Made by a program: the position numbers and the translations under genes. Under the pieces are notes generated by a model. The model did not search any database, had not been told where the DNA came from, and saw only the letters and a list, made by a program, of their open reading frames with translations. Of a DNA stretch of 64,000 bases, positions 51,555 through 56,567 are shown piece by piece. The number at the start of each line of letters is the position of its first letter. Positions within the stretch are counted from its first letter, which is position 1. Origin of the DNA: a virus; IMG/VR virus record IMGVR_UViG_3300031857_000123, positions 1 through 64,000 of that record. One strand, given 5' to 3'.

Positions 51555-51646
51555 CCATATTTAAGTACTCTAGTTTGGATTCAAACCTTGTTCTAGTCTT
51601 GTCGATCTGCGCTTCTCACAGTGCTGACCAGAGTACATAAATATGG
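51555..51646 (-). repeat. Intergenic hairpin 3 (17-position arms), 5' side of tmRNA
   Basis: CCATATTTAAGTACTCT against AGAGTACATAAATATGG, one U-U mismatch in the minus-strand RNA. It fills the whole space from the CCA of tRNA-Thr to the first base of the tmRNA acceptor piece. A GTTTG/CAAAC hairpin lies inside. Confidence 0.9.
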
Positions 51647-51717
51647 TGCCCCATGACAGAATCGAACTGCCGTAACCTGATTACAAAACAGGTGTAATAC
51701 CATTATACTAATAGGGC
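51644..51717 (-). tRNA. tRNA-Thr(TGT)
   Basis: GCCCTAT/ATGGGGC acceptor, anticodon loop TTTGTAA, T-loop TTCGATT, encoded ACCA. Anticodon stem closed by a U-U. Confidence 0.9.
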
Positions 51718-51792
51718 TGGAATAGGTGACAGGATTCGAACCTGCATTGAACGGATTTGCAATCCGACGCGTAGCCGTTCCGCCACACCTAT
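51718..51792 (-). tRNA. tRNA-Cys(GCA)
   Basis: ATAGGTG/CACCTAT acceptor, anticodon loop TTGCAAA, T-loop TTCGAAT, encoded TCCA. No space before tRNA-Thr. Confidence 0.92.
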
Positions 51793-51793
51793 A

Positions 51794-51997
51794 TTAAATT
51801 TGACGAGCGCGAACACACTGTTCAAACTGATTAAACGTGCGCTCAAACTTCAGCTGATACATTTGCTTTAGTCCAATCAGGTAATTCATACGCTGATCTT
51901 CGTCCATATTGTCGTGCATATCCAAATACAACTGAATGTCATCACAAACATTCCAGCATTGCATAATACCTTGTTCTAAGTCAAAACGATCAGTCAT
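51794..51997 (-). CDS. Small helical protein
   Basis: 67 residues, acidic N-terminus and helical middle (DDIQLYLDMHDNMDEDQRMNY). It ends one base before tRNA-Cys. Function unknown. Confidence 0.6.
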   Translation of the reverse strand: MTDRFDLEQGIMQCWNVCDDIQLYLDMHDNMDEDQRMNYLIGLKQMYQLKFERTFNQFEQCVRARQI

Positions 51998-51998
51998 G

Positions 51999-52469
51999 TT
52001 AGTTTGCCAATATAAATTTTAAACGGTCAGCAGCATAGCTTGCTGCAAAAGCTCGGGGCTTTACTTGAGCGTCAATGTTACAAGTACCTTTGATATATCC
52101 AACTGCTTGCTGTACAACAGCAGAACTCTTGTATCGCTCGTTGGGATTAATGTCTAGGTGTACTTCTACATGACGATCTTGTAAGACCTCTGATAGTTCA
52201 TGAAATAGGTCGCTTACTTTGTAAACTTCATTCATTAATCGCATACTGGGCTTGTTTGCTTTTTGATCCCAGTCACGTTCACGAGTTACACTTCCAAAGA
52301 TTTTACACCCATGACAACCATCAATATGCACAACAACTGCCAGGGTATAGTCAGCGTGCCATACGCCGTTAACTTTAACGCGTTCTGAATCTGCACCTAA
52401 GTAAACTCGGGTTTCAGGACTCTGTGCTGCAATAAAGTCTCGGACTTCTTGGATGTTGAATTCGTACAT
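51999..52469 (-). CDS. RNase H-like fold protein (YkuK/DUF458 type)
   Basis: 156 residues from ATG 52469. 'VYLGADSERVKVNGVWHADYTLAVVVHID' (first Asp strand), 'RLMNEVYKVSDLFHELSEVL' and 'VEVHLDINPNERYKSS' (second Asp) and 'VVQQAVGYIKG' follow the DUF458 predicted RNase H-like family. Its biochemical role is not established. Here it is embedded among tRNA genes, so RNA processing is conceivable but unproven. Confidence 0.75.
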   Translation of the reverse strand: MYEFNIQEVRDFIAAQSPETRVYLGADSERVKVNGVWHADYTLAVVVHIDGCHGCKIFGSVTRERDWDQKANKPSMRLMNEVYKVSDLFHELSEVLQDRHVEVHLDINPNERYKSSAVVQQAVGYIKGTCNIDAQVKPRAFAASYAADRLKFILAN

Positions 52470-52482
52470 AGTATGTGTTAAG

Positions 52483-52559
52483 TGGAGGGTCTGGAGAAAG
52501 TCGAATTCCCAACCTCTTGGTTCGTAGCCAAGTGCTCTGATCCATTGAGCTACAGACCC
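52483..52559 (-). tRNA. tRNA-Arg(ACG)
   Basis: GGGTCTG/CAGACCC acceptor, anticodon loop CTACGAA in stem CTTGG/CCAAG, T-loop TTCGACT, encoded TCCA. A34 would need editing to inosine. Confidence 0.92.
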
Positions 52560-52562
52560 TTG

Positions 52563-52636
52563 TGGCAGAGGATAGAAGAATCGAACTTCTGACAACGGAA
52601 TCAAAATCCGTGGTTATACCATTTAACTAATCCCCA
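52563..52636 (-). tRNA. tRNA-Gln(TTG)
   Basis: TGGGGAT/ATCCTCT acceptor with a weak U-U first pair, anticodon loop TTTTGAT in stem ACGGA/TCCGT, encoded GCCA. Confidence 0.9.
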
Positions 52637-52644
52637 ACAAAATA

Positions 52645-52719
52645 TGGCTCCAAAGGCAGGGATCGAACCTACGACCAATTGATTAACAGTCAACTGCACT
52701 ACCGCTGTGCTACTTTGGA
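52645..52719 (-). tRNA. tRNA-Asn(GTT)
   Basis: TCCAAAG/CTTTGGA acceptor, anticodon loop CTGTTAA, T-loop TTCGATC, encoded GCCA. Its first base abuts hairpin 4. Confidence 0.93.
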
Positions 52720-52820
52720 ATATTTAATTCTAGTGCCTGGTCGCAATCTCCAGGTAGCTTCAGCAATGGAAGGAACATTGCCTACACACTATAGCCAGTG
52801 AATTCACTAGAATTAAATAT
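52720..52820 (-). repeat. Intergenic hairpin 4 (16-bp perfect arms), cloverleaf-like interior
   Basis: ATATTTAATTCTAGTG pairs perfectly with CACTAGAATTAAATAT. The interior contains three hairpins in a row on the minus strand: CACT/AGTG, GCAATG/CATTGC with 7-nt loop, and CCTGG/CCAGG. The whole ends exactly at tRNA-Asn. Confidence 0.88.
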
Positions 52821-52989
52821 GCTGCTTACGATATACAGCGTGGCACTATCGTGGCCACCGATTGGATTACGGACGCTCTAACCGGAACGGCACGGACCTA
52901 AGGCAGGTTTTGGCGGTCTTAAGGGGTAACGATCCCCTTCTACAGCAGTGACAGTGCTGTGTGCGTCCATGAACACTTTAAGACCAGAT
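52821..52989 (-). ncRNA. Structured non-coding segment between tRNA-Leu and hairpin 4
   Basis: No reading frame fits. On the minus strand: GGTCTTAA/TTAAGACC, ACAGCA/TGCTGT with 7-nt loop, AAGGGG/CCCCTT, GTGGC/GCCAC and GCTG/CAGC. The last two loops contain complementary ACGATA and TATCGT. It starts right after the CCA of tRNA-Leu(TAA). No known RNA class recognised. Confidence 0.5.
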
Positions 52990-53073
52990 TGGTACGACTG
53001 AAGGGACTTGAACCCTTAATCCTTGCGGCGATTGATTTTAAGTCAATTGTGTATTCCATTCCACCACAGTCGC
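52990..53073 (-). tRNA. tRNA-Leu(TAA)
   Basis: GCGACTG/CAGTCGT acceptor, anticodon loop CTTAAAA in stem ATTGA/TCAAT, class II variable arm, T-loop TTCAAGT, encoded ACCA. Confidence 0.92.
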
Positions 53074-53078
53074 GTTAT

Positions 53079-53165
53079 TGGTGGTTGCTCTCCGACTCGA
53101 ACAGAGAAGGCCAGCGGCAAGAGATTTACAGTCTCCCCCCGATACCATTACGGGACTAAGCAACC
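53079..53165 (-). tRNA. tRNA-Tyr(GTA)
   Basis: GGTTGCT/AGCAACC acceptor, anticodon loop CTGTAAA in stem GGAGA/TCTCT, class II variable arm, encoded ACCA. First gene after the promoter at 53178-53206. Confidence 0.92.
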
Positions 53166-53177
53166 GAAAGAATAATA

Positions 53178-53206
53178 ATTATACCGCGTTTAACAAGAAA
53201 AGGCAA
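53178..53206 (-). promoter_or_regulatory. Sigma70-type promoter for tRNA-Tyr operon
   Basis: Minus strand: TTGCCT at 53206-53201, TATAAT at 53183-53178, spacer 17 bp, preceded by AAATTTAGAT. Confidence 0.85.
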
Positions 53207-53216
53207 ATCTAAATTT

Positions 53217-53290
53217 TGGCATCCCCCAAGAGACTCGAACTCTTACTAACGGTTTTGGAGACCGCCGTGCTGCCATTACACCAGGGAGAA
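53217..53290 (-). tRNA. tRNA-Trp(CCA)
   Basis: TTCTCCC/GGGGGAT acceptor with a U-U first pair, anticodon loop CTCCAAA, T-loop TTCGAGT, encoded GCCA. Confidence 0.9.
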
Positions 53291-53298
53291 ACAATGTT

Positions 53299-53373
53299 TG
53301 GTGGTTTTGAGTAGATTCGAACTACTGACCTAATCCGTATGAAGGATGTGCACTACCGCTGTGCTACAAAACC
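53299..53373 (-). tRNA. tRNA-Met(CAT), elongator type
   Basis: GGTTTTG/CAAAACC acceptor with a normal first pair, anticodon loop TTCATAC, T-loop TTCGAAT, encoded ACCA. Elongator preferred over Ile2 from the anticodon stem. Confidence 0.88.
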
Positions 53374-53396
53374 AAAAGCCAGAGACACGCTCTGGC
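53374..53396 (-). terminator. Hairpin before tRNA-Met
   Basis: GCCAGAG/CTCTGGC stem with 5-nt loop followed by TTTT on the minus strand, immediately upstream of tRNA-Met. It could terminate the preceding RNA or mark a processing site. Confidence 0.6.
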
Positions 53397-53625
53397 TGAG
53401 TTATAAGTGCCGGTTACATTCTCCGGCGACACATTTCGTTGTGCCTGAAGACATTGACGCTGTTTAAGTTCCTTAAAGGGGCATAGTCTGTAGCCTTGAG
53501 TAAACAGATACACAGTTATTTTTGTGTCAGGATAACTTTAACCCCGTGAGAGCAGCCCATCTTGTTTTCGCTTCAGCGGACGCAGGACAGTGGTATTAGC
53601 ACTGATTTGTTTACAAGCCTGCAAT
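53397..53625 (-). ncRNA. Structured non-coding RNA candidate, about 230 nt
   Basis: No frame fits. On the minus strand TAAACA/TGTTTA plus CTTG/CAAG close a domain of about 130 nt that contains CAGTG/CACTG with 7-nt loop, CGC/GCG, and AGTTAT/ATAACT. A second domain has GCACA/TGTGT. It starts right after the CCA of the initiator-like tRNA and ends in the hairpin at 53374. The 11-mer TTGCAGGCTTG also occurs in hairpin 6. No known class recognised. Confidence 0.5.
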
Positions 53626-53696
53626 TGGTTGCGGGGGAAGGATTCGAACCTTCTAGGCGGAGCTTATGAGACTTGCCTCTACCCTGACTCCCCGCG
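53626..53696 (-). tRNA. Initiator-like tRNA (fMet type), atypical body
   Basis: The acceptor CGCGGGG/CCCCGCA has the C1-A72 mismatch that defines bacterial initiator tRNA, and ends ACCA; E. coli initiator has the same acceptor. The T-arm is normal (GAAGG/CCTTC). The loop CTCATAA is present, but the gene is only 71 nt, and the D-stem and anticodon stem are poorly paired (3 bp), without the three G-C pairs of functional initiators. Confidence 0.7.
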
Positions 53697-53701
53697 ATTT
53701 T

Positions 53702-53884
53702 TTACACCATTGTGTGGTGGCTGTTAGCATCACGAACTTTAACATAATGTTCGTATTGCTCAATCCAGTAGTTTAGCTCTTTGCTATTCTGTGGATTTTT
53801 GTCAGCCAAGTACTGTTCTAATGGTTCGTGTTCTGGACTAAAAACTGATTTAAGCACTCGTAGTGCATAGTCTAGGCCGTTCAT
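53702..53884 (-). CDS. Hypothetical protein
   Basis: 60 residues, helical, acidic centre (EHEPLEQYLADKNPQNSKEL). Overlaps the upstream gene by ATGA. Function unknown. Confidence 0.6.
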   Translation of the reverse strand: MNGLDYALRVLKSVFSPEHEPLEQYLADKNPQNSKELNYWIEQYEHYVKVRDANSHHTMV

Positions 53885-54114
53885 TTTTGGTTAACGAACT
53901 CATAGAACTGCTTGCTTTTAGCAACCATGTCATTAAAGTCAAATGGCTTTGGCATGAACTTGGCAAGTTGTTCTTGACCCATTAGGGCTTTGTCTTTGGT
54001 ATTATCAAAGATTTCTTGTGCAAACTCTACTGAGGCTGCGTATTCTGCTTGCATTAGTTCAGCAGTCATCTTGAGAATTTCAAGACGAATTTCAAAAGGA
54101 GATTTATTACTCAT
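53881..54114 (-). CDS. Conserved helical phage protein
   Basis: 77 residues from ATG 54114 (AGGAACTACC upstream). 'MSNKSPFEIRLEILKMTAELM' is a form of the short 'SPFEIR...L.LA' proteins seen in many myo- and siphophages. Mostly helical. Function unknown. Confidence 0.62.
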   Translation of the reverse strand: MSNKSPFEIRLEILKMTAELMQAEYAASVEFAQEIFDNTKDKALMGQEQLAKFMPKPFDFNDMVAKSKQFYEFVNQK

Positions 54115-54183
54115 GGTAGTTCCTGTGTGTTGTGTAAAGTGTAGGCTTTGCACCTACTTGCGGCATCTAGGCCGTGTGAAATA

Positions 54184-54258
54184 TGGTACTGAGGGAGGAT
54201 ACCGAGACCTCGACCCCTCGCTTATCAAGCGAGTGCTCTGCCGCTGAGCTACCCCAGT
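54184..54258 (-). tRNA. tRNA-Ile(GAT)
   Basis: ACTGGGG/CCTCAGT acceptor, anticodon loop TTGATAA in stem CTCGC/GCGAG, encoded ACCA. The T-loop reads CTCGGTA, not the usual TTCGA form. Confidence 0.88.
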
Positions 54259-54263
54259 GTATT

Positions 54264-54338
54264 TGGTACTCCCGAACGGTTTCGATCCGTCTTTTCCGCC
54301 TTGAAAGGGCAGCGTCCTAGCCAGTAGACGACGGGAGC
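54264..54338 (-). tRNA. tRNA-Glu(TTC)
   Basis: GCTCCCG/CGGGAGT acceptor, anticodon loop CTTTCAA, T-loop ATCGAAA, encoded ACCA. Promoter 20 nt upstream. Confidence 0.92.
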
Positions 54339-54357
54339 ATTGTTTGTTTAAAATATA

Positions 54358-54386
54358 ATTATACAGCCAATGGGCTGAACAATCAA
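54358..54386 (-). promoter_or_regulatory. Sigma70-type promoter for tRNA-Glu/Ile
   Basis: Minus strand: TTGATT at 54386-54381, TATAAT at 54363-54358, spacer 17 bp. Confidence 0.83.
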
Positions 54387-54400
54387 GATAAGAATTCGAG

Positions 54401-54476
54401 TGGTGCAACCCACAGGAATCGAACCTGTTTCAATGGCTCTTCAGACCACCGCTATGACCACATCAGCTAGAGTTGC
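54401..54476 (-). tRNA. tRNA-Phe(GAA)
   Basis: GCAACTC/GGGTTGC acceptor, anticodon loop CTGAAGA, T-loop TTCGATT, encoded ACCA. The stop of the upstream gene lies 14 nt inside it. Confidence 0.92.
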
Positions 54477-54684
54477 AATCGCAATCTTTTGGGCAGACAG
54501 TAGAGTTTCGATCTCTTTCTACGACTTTCACAGAGTCGGGTGCTCCCATTACACTACCTGCTGCATTTTTGGGTTTTGCATGAATAGCTGCTTCGGCAGC
54601 CTTACACGCGGTTAGGGTATCAAACTGGCAACGGCCTCGTTCGCCGTATTTGTACTTACCATTGTTGCACTTTATACAGGGCAT
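54463..54684 (-). CDS. Small Cys-containing phage protein
   Basis: 73 residues, with AAAGGAATAT upstream. 'MPCIKCNNGKYKYGERGRCQFDTLTACKAAEAAIHA' is a recognisable small phage protein type with CxxC; a second Cys group (CPKDCDC) ends it. The UGA stop uses bases of tRNA-Phe. Function unknown. Confidence 0.65.
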   Translation of the reverse strand: MPCIKCNNGKYKYGERGRCQFDTLTACKAAEAAIHAKPKNAAGSVMGAPDSVKVVERDRNSTVCPKDCDCNSS

Positions 54685-54697
54685 ATATTCCTTTGTT

Positions 54698-54784
54698 TGG
54701 CGGGAGATACAGGAATCGAACCTGTCAGCCTATTTCTAAACGAAGGCTTAGCAAGCCTCTGTTGCACCTTGCAACACATCTCCC
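54698..54784 (-). tRNA. tRNA-Ser(GCT)
   Basis: GGGAGAT/ATCTCCC acceptor, anticodon loop TTGCTAA, class II, T-loop TTCGATT, encoded GCCA. The D-arm is unusual (TTGC/GCAA). Confidence 0.9.
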
Positions 54785-54785
54785 G

Positions 54786-54907
54786 TACCATATTTGAACA
54801 CACTAGCACCCACTTTTGCAACGTGTACTTTGTTGCCTAGACGTGTTGCCTTGCAAGGATTAAACAAGTGGTTGAACGCCAGCTTGCTAATGTGCTCAAA
54901 TATGGTA
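54786..54907 (-). repeat. Intergenic hairpin 5 (23-position arms)
   Basis: Arms 54786-54808 and 54885-54907. Two positions are not Watson-Crick: they are A-C on the plus strand but U-G and G-U in minus-strand RNA, so the helix is complete only as minus-strand RNA. It begins with the ACCA of tRNA-Lys and stops 1 nt before tRNA-Ser(GCT). CCACTT/AAGTGG lies inside. Confidence 0.9.
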
Positions 54908-54977
54908 GACGCACAGAGAATCGAACTCTGATTTGCTGGTTAAAAGCCAGCTACTTTAGCCGTTAAGTTATACGTCC
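54903..54977 (-). tRNA. tRNA-Lys(TTT)
   Basis: GGACGTA/TGCGTCT acceptor, anticodon loop CTTTTAA in stem GCTGG/CCAGC, T-loop TTCGATT, encoded ACCA. Confidence 0.93.
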
Positions 54978-55090
54978 AGGCTGCGCTTCCATTTGCCACG
55001 AAGCTGCTTGTGGCTTTTTGTATGTGAACCACTGCCGCCACGCTTCATCAAAGCTAAGGCAACATGATTCCGGGGTTTTCGTGTTTTCAT
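54968..55090 (-). CDS. Small basic phage protein
   Basis: 40 residues, 'MKTRKPRNHVALALMKRGGSG...KRSLDV', with AAGGAAATTT upstream. Short 'RKPRNPVAxAL' proteins are widespread in phages of proteobacteria. Pure basic composition suggests nucleic-acid binding. The last 10 nt, including the UAA stop, lie within tRNA-Lys. Confidence 0.72.
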   Translation of the reverse strand: MKTRKPRNHVALALMKRGGSGSHTKSHKQLRGKWKRSLDV

Positions 55091-55100
55091 AAATTTCCTT

Positions 55101-55175
55101 TGGTGGACCGTGGGAGGATCGAACTCCCGCTTCATGCTTGCAAAGCACATGTGCTACCATTATCACTAACAGCCC
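55101..55175 (-). tRNA. tRNA-Ala(TGC)
   Basis: GGGCTGT/ACGGTCC acceptor, anticodon loop TTTGCAA, T-loop TTCGATC, encoded ACCA. Confidence 0.92.
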
Positions 55176-55181
55176 AAATTG

Positions 55182-55265
55182 TGGTGCGTCGAGAGAGACT
55201 CGAACTCTCAATCCTTTCGGCACTGGCTTCTAAGACCAGCGTGTATACCATTCCACCACCAACGC
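55182..55265 (-). tRNA. tRNA-Leu(TAG)
   Basis: GCGTTGG/TCGACGC acceptor, anticodon loop CTTAGAA in stem CTGGT/GCCAG, class II variable arm, encoded ACCA. Confidence 0.92.
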
Positions 55266-55266
55266 A

Positions 55267-55434
55267 TTATACTTTTATATCTACGTTTGTGCCTTTGTTA
55301 GGGTCTACATTTCTGTAATACACCACTTGTTGCACAAACTGTTTATTGTTACTGTCTACCCTAGTTGTATAGACTATTTCTCGTACCTTACCCATGTAAG
55401 GTGAGAATGTTCTTGATACGCTAATTGTTTCCAT
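55267..55434 (-). CDS. Small protein starting inside a hairpin arm
   Basis: 55 residues (METISVSRTFSPYMGKVREI...). The ATG is part of the 3' arm of hairpin 6 and no Shine-Dalgarno sequence precedes it. It ends one base before tRNA-Leu(TAG). Beta-rich, no family recognised. Translation may depend on opening or cutting the hairpin. Confidence 0.55.
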   Translation of the reverse strand: METISVSRTFSPYMGKVREIVYTTRVDSNNKQFVQQVVYYRNVDPNKGTNVDIKV

Positions 55435-55616
55435 ATTGTTGTATACTTTGTTTACTACCCACCCCGCTAAGGGTGTGTTTCTGGATTATCGTGTTCATGA
55501 CGCACGCCTATGCCAGAACCCAGACCATACCCACCAACTTTCCCGGGTGTTGATGTTCTCAAGCCTGCAAGGTTCCATAACTGAATTGGCCACTAGCAAA
55601 GCATACAACAATATGG
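55431..55616 (-). repeat. Intergenic hairpin 6 (20-position arms, long interior)
   Basis: CCATATTGTTGTATACTTTG against CAAAGCATACAACAATATGG. The one non-Watson-Crick position is A-C on the plus strand and U-G in minus-strand RNA. It lies between the HNH stop and the next small gene. The interior is about 146 nt and includes TTGCAGGCTTG. Confidence 0.85.
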
Positions 55617-55621
55617 TCTAA

Positions 55622-56131
55622 TTACTCAGAACCATGTGTAATTCTGTGACAATTAGCACACAGAACTTTTAAATTACTAATAGAGTTATTTTCTCTATCT
55701 TTATCTATATGATGTACTTCTAGTGCTAAGACGTTGTCAAAACCACATATAGCGCATTTGCACCCATAATGTTTAAGTGCACGAGTTCTATAGGTAGAAG
55801 CACCATCTTTTGTTCTAAAGTAGGTGTTTGAACAAGCTCTAGAACAAGTTACTTGCTTATTACTATCGCGAACTTCTGTGGTAAACATACTACCACAGCA
55901 AACACATTTTCTTTGTTCAAGCTTTAATGGAGGGATTCCGTTAATAGTAAAATGAGATGTGTCCAATTCATTACCGTCTAAGAATTGTTTGACGATTGTG
56001 ATATATTGCCCTTTTTTAGCGTATCCAAGTTTATTTAAAACTTGTGCTGTGGACAACGAAGTATCTACATACTCAAATAATTTTCCAGAAACTAAAGCTT
56101 GCTCTAGTTTATTGATTAAAACTTTACTCAT
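55622..56131 (-). CDS. HNH endonuclease
   Basis: 169 residues. An N-terminal 75-residue domain precedes a zinc-binding part 'CVCCGSMFTT...CSRACSNTYF' and 'CAICG', and the HNH core 'LEVHHIDKDRENNSISNLKVLCANCHRITHG'. It is a free-standing gene among tRNAs, like phage homing endonucleases. Low GC content compared with the neighbours supports recent arrival. It has its own promoter. Confidence 0.9.
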   Translation of the reverse strand: MSKVLINKLEQALVSGKLFEYVDTSLSTAQVLNKLGYAKKGQYITIVKQFLDGNELDTSHFTINGIPPLKLEQRKCVCCGSMFTTEVRDSNKQVTCSRACSNTYFRTKDGASTYRTRALKHYGCKCAICGFDNVLALEVHHIDKDRENNSISNLKVLCANCHRITHGSE

Positions 56132-56153
56132 AAAATCTCCTGCTCATGTATAT

Positions 56154-56182
56154 ATTATACATCAATAGCAAGAATTTTGCAA
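56154..56182 (-). promoter_or_regulatory. Sigma70-type promoter for HNH gene
   Basis: Minus strand: TTGCAA at 56182-56177, TATAAT at 56159-56154, spacer 17 bp. Confidence 0.85.
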
Positions 56183-56200
56183 GTTAATTTTTGGTCACGG

Positions 56201-56279
56201 TGGTCCGAGTGGAAGGATTCGAACCTTCGATCTCTGCTTCCCAAAAGCAGCGGATTAAACCGGACTTTCCTACACTCGG
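56201..56279 (-). tRNA. tRNA-Pro(TGG)
   Basis: CCGAGTG/CACTCGG acceptor, anticodon loop TTTGGGA in stem CTGCT/AGCAG, T-loop TTCGAAT, encoded ACCA. Confidence 0.92.
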
Positions 56280-56355
56280 ATGTGTTAGTTTATTGAAGCA
56301 AACTAACAAAACTTACTGGAATACGCAAGACTGTCCAGTGCAACAAAGAACAATA

Positions 56356-56384
56356 ATTATACCTGAAATGTAAAATAACTACAA
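56356..56384 (-). promoter_or_regulatory. Sigma70-type promoter for tRNA-Pro
   Basis: Minus strand: TTGTAG at 56384-56379, TATAAT at 56361-56356, spacer 17 bp, preceded by AAATTTTACAC. Confidence 0.87.
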
Positions 56385-56398
56385 GTGTAAAATTTTAA

Positions 56399-56567
56399 TG
56401 GTGGATCGGGCAGGACTCGAACCTGCTAACTAAAATTATACAGCCCCGTAAGCAATATATTCGAATTCAGCCCACCTGTAACTTCATGTTTGCGACAGAG
56501 GAAGTAATCCTAGGGTGAAGGGGTTGTATGCCGGCTCTATGCTTTAACCATGTTAAGCTACCGATCC
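56399..56567 (-). ncRNA. tRNA-shaped gene with a 113-nt central region
   Basis: A perfect acceptor (GGATCGG/CCGATCC), D-arm (GCTT/AAGC with GG in loop), T-arm (GCAGG-TTCGAGT-CCTGC) and encoded ACCA are present. Between D- and T-arm lie 113 nt where a tRNA has about 22-36. This part contains ATACAACCCC facing GGGGCTGTAT (one mismatch), with AGGA/TCCT and TTCACCC/GGGCTGAA inside. No normal anticodon arm could be drawn. It may be a tRNA with a small intron or a new tRNA-like RNA. Confidence 0.7.

Noticed and set aside
51364-51564. Plus-strand reading frame over the tmRNA
   Set aside because: It is antisense to a well-supported structured RNA.
52720-55616. Hairpins as MITE-like mobile elements or integron attC sites
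   Set aside because: Copies of a mobile element should share arm sequence; here the arms differ between copies while keeping pairing, no target duplications are visible and there is no integrase or transposase.
52959-55621. Plus-strand reading frames across the tRNA region
   Set aside because: They run antisense through tRNAs and hairpins, lack ribosome sites and have no protein-like composition.
55622-56131. HNH gene as part of an intron in a tRNA
   Set aside because: tRNA-Pro upstream and tRNA-Leu downstream are both complete, so the gene is free-standing.
56399-56567. Group I intron inside a tRNA
   Set aside because: The extra sequence is only about 90 nt, less than half the smallest usual group I intron, and no conserved core segments were seen.
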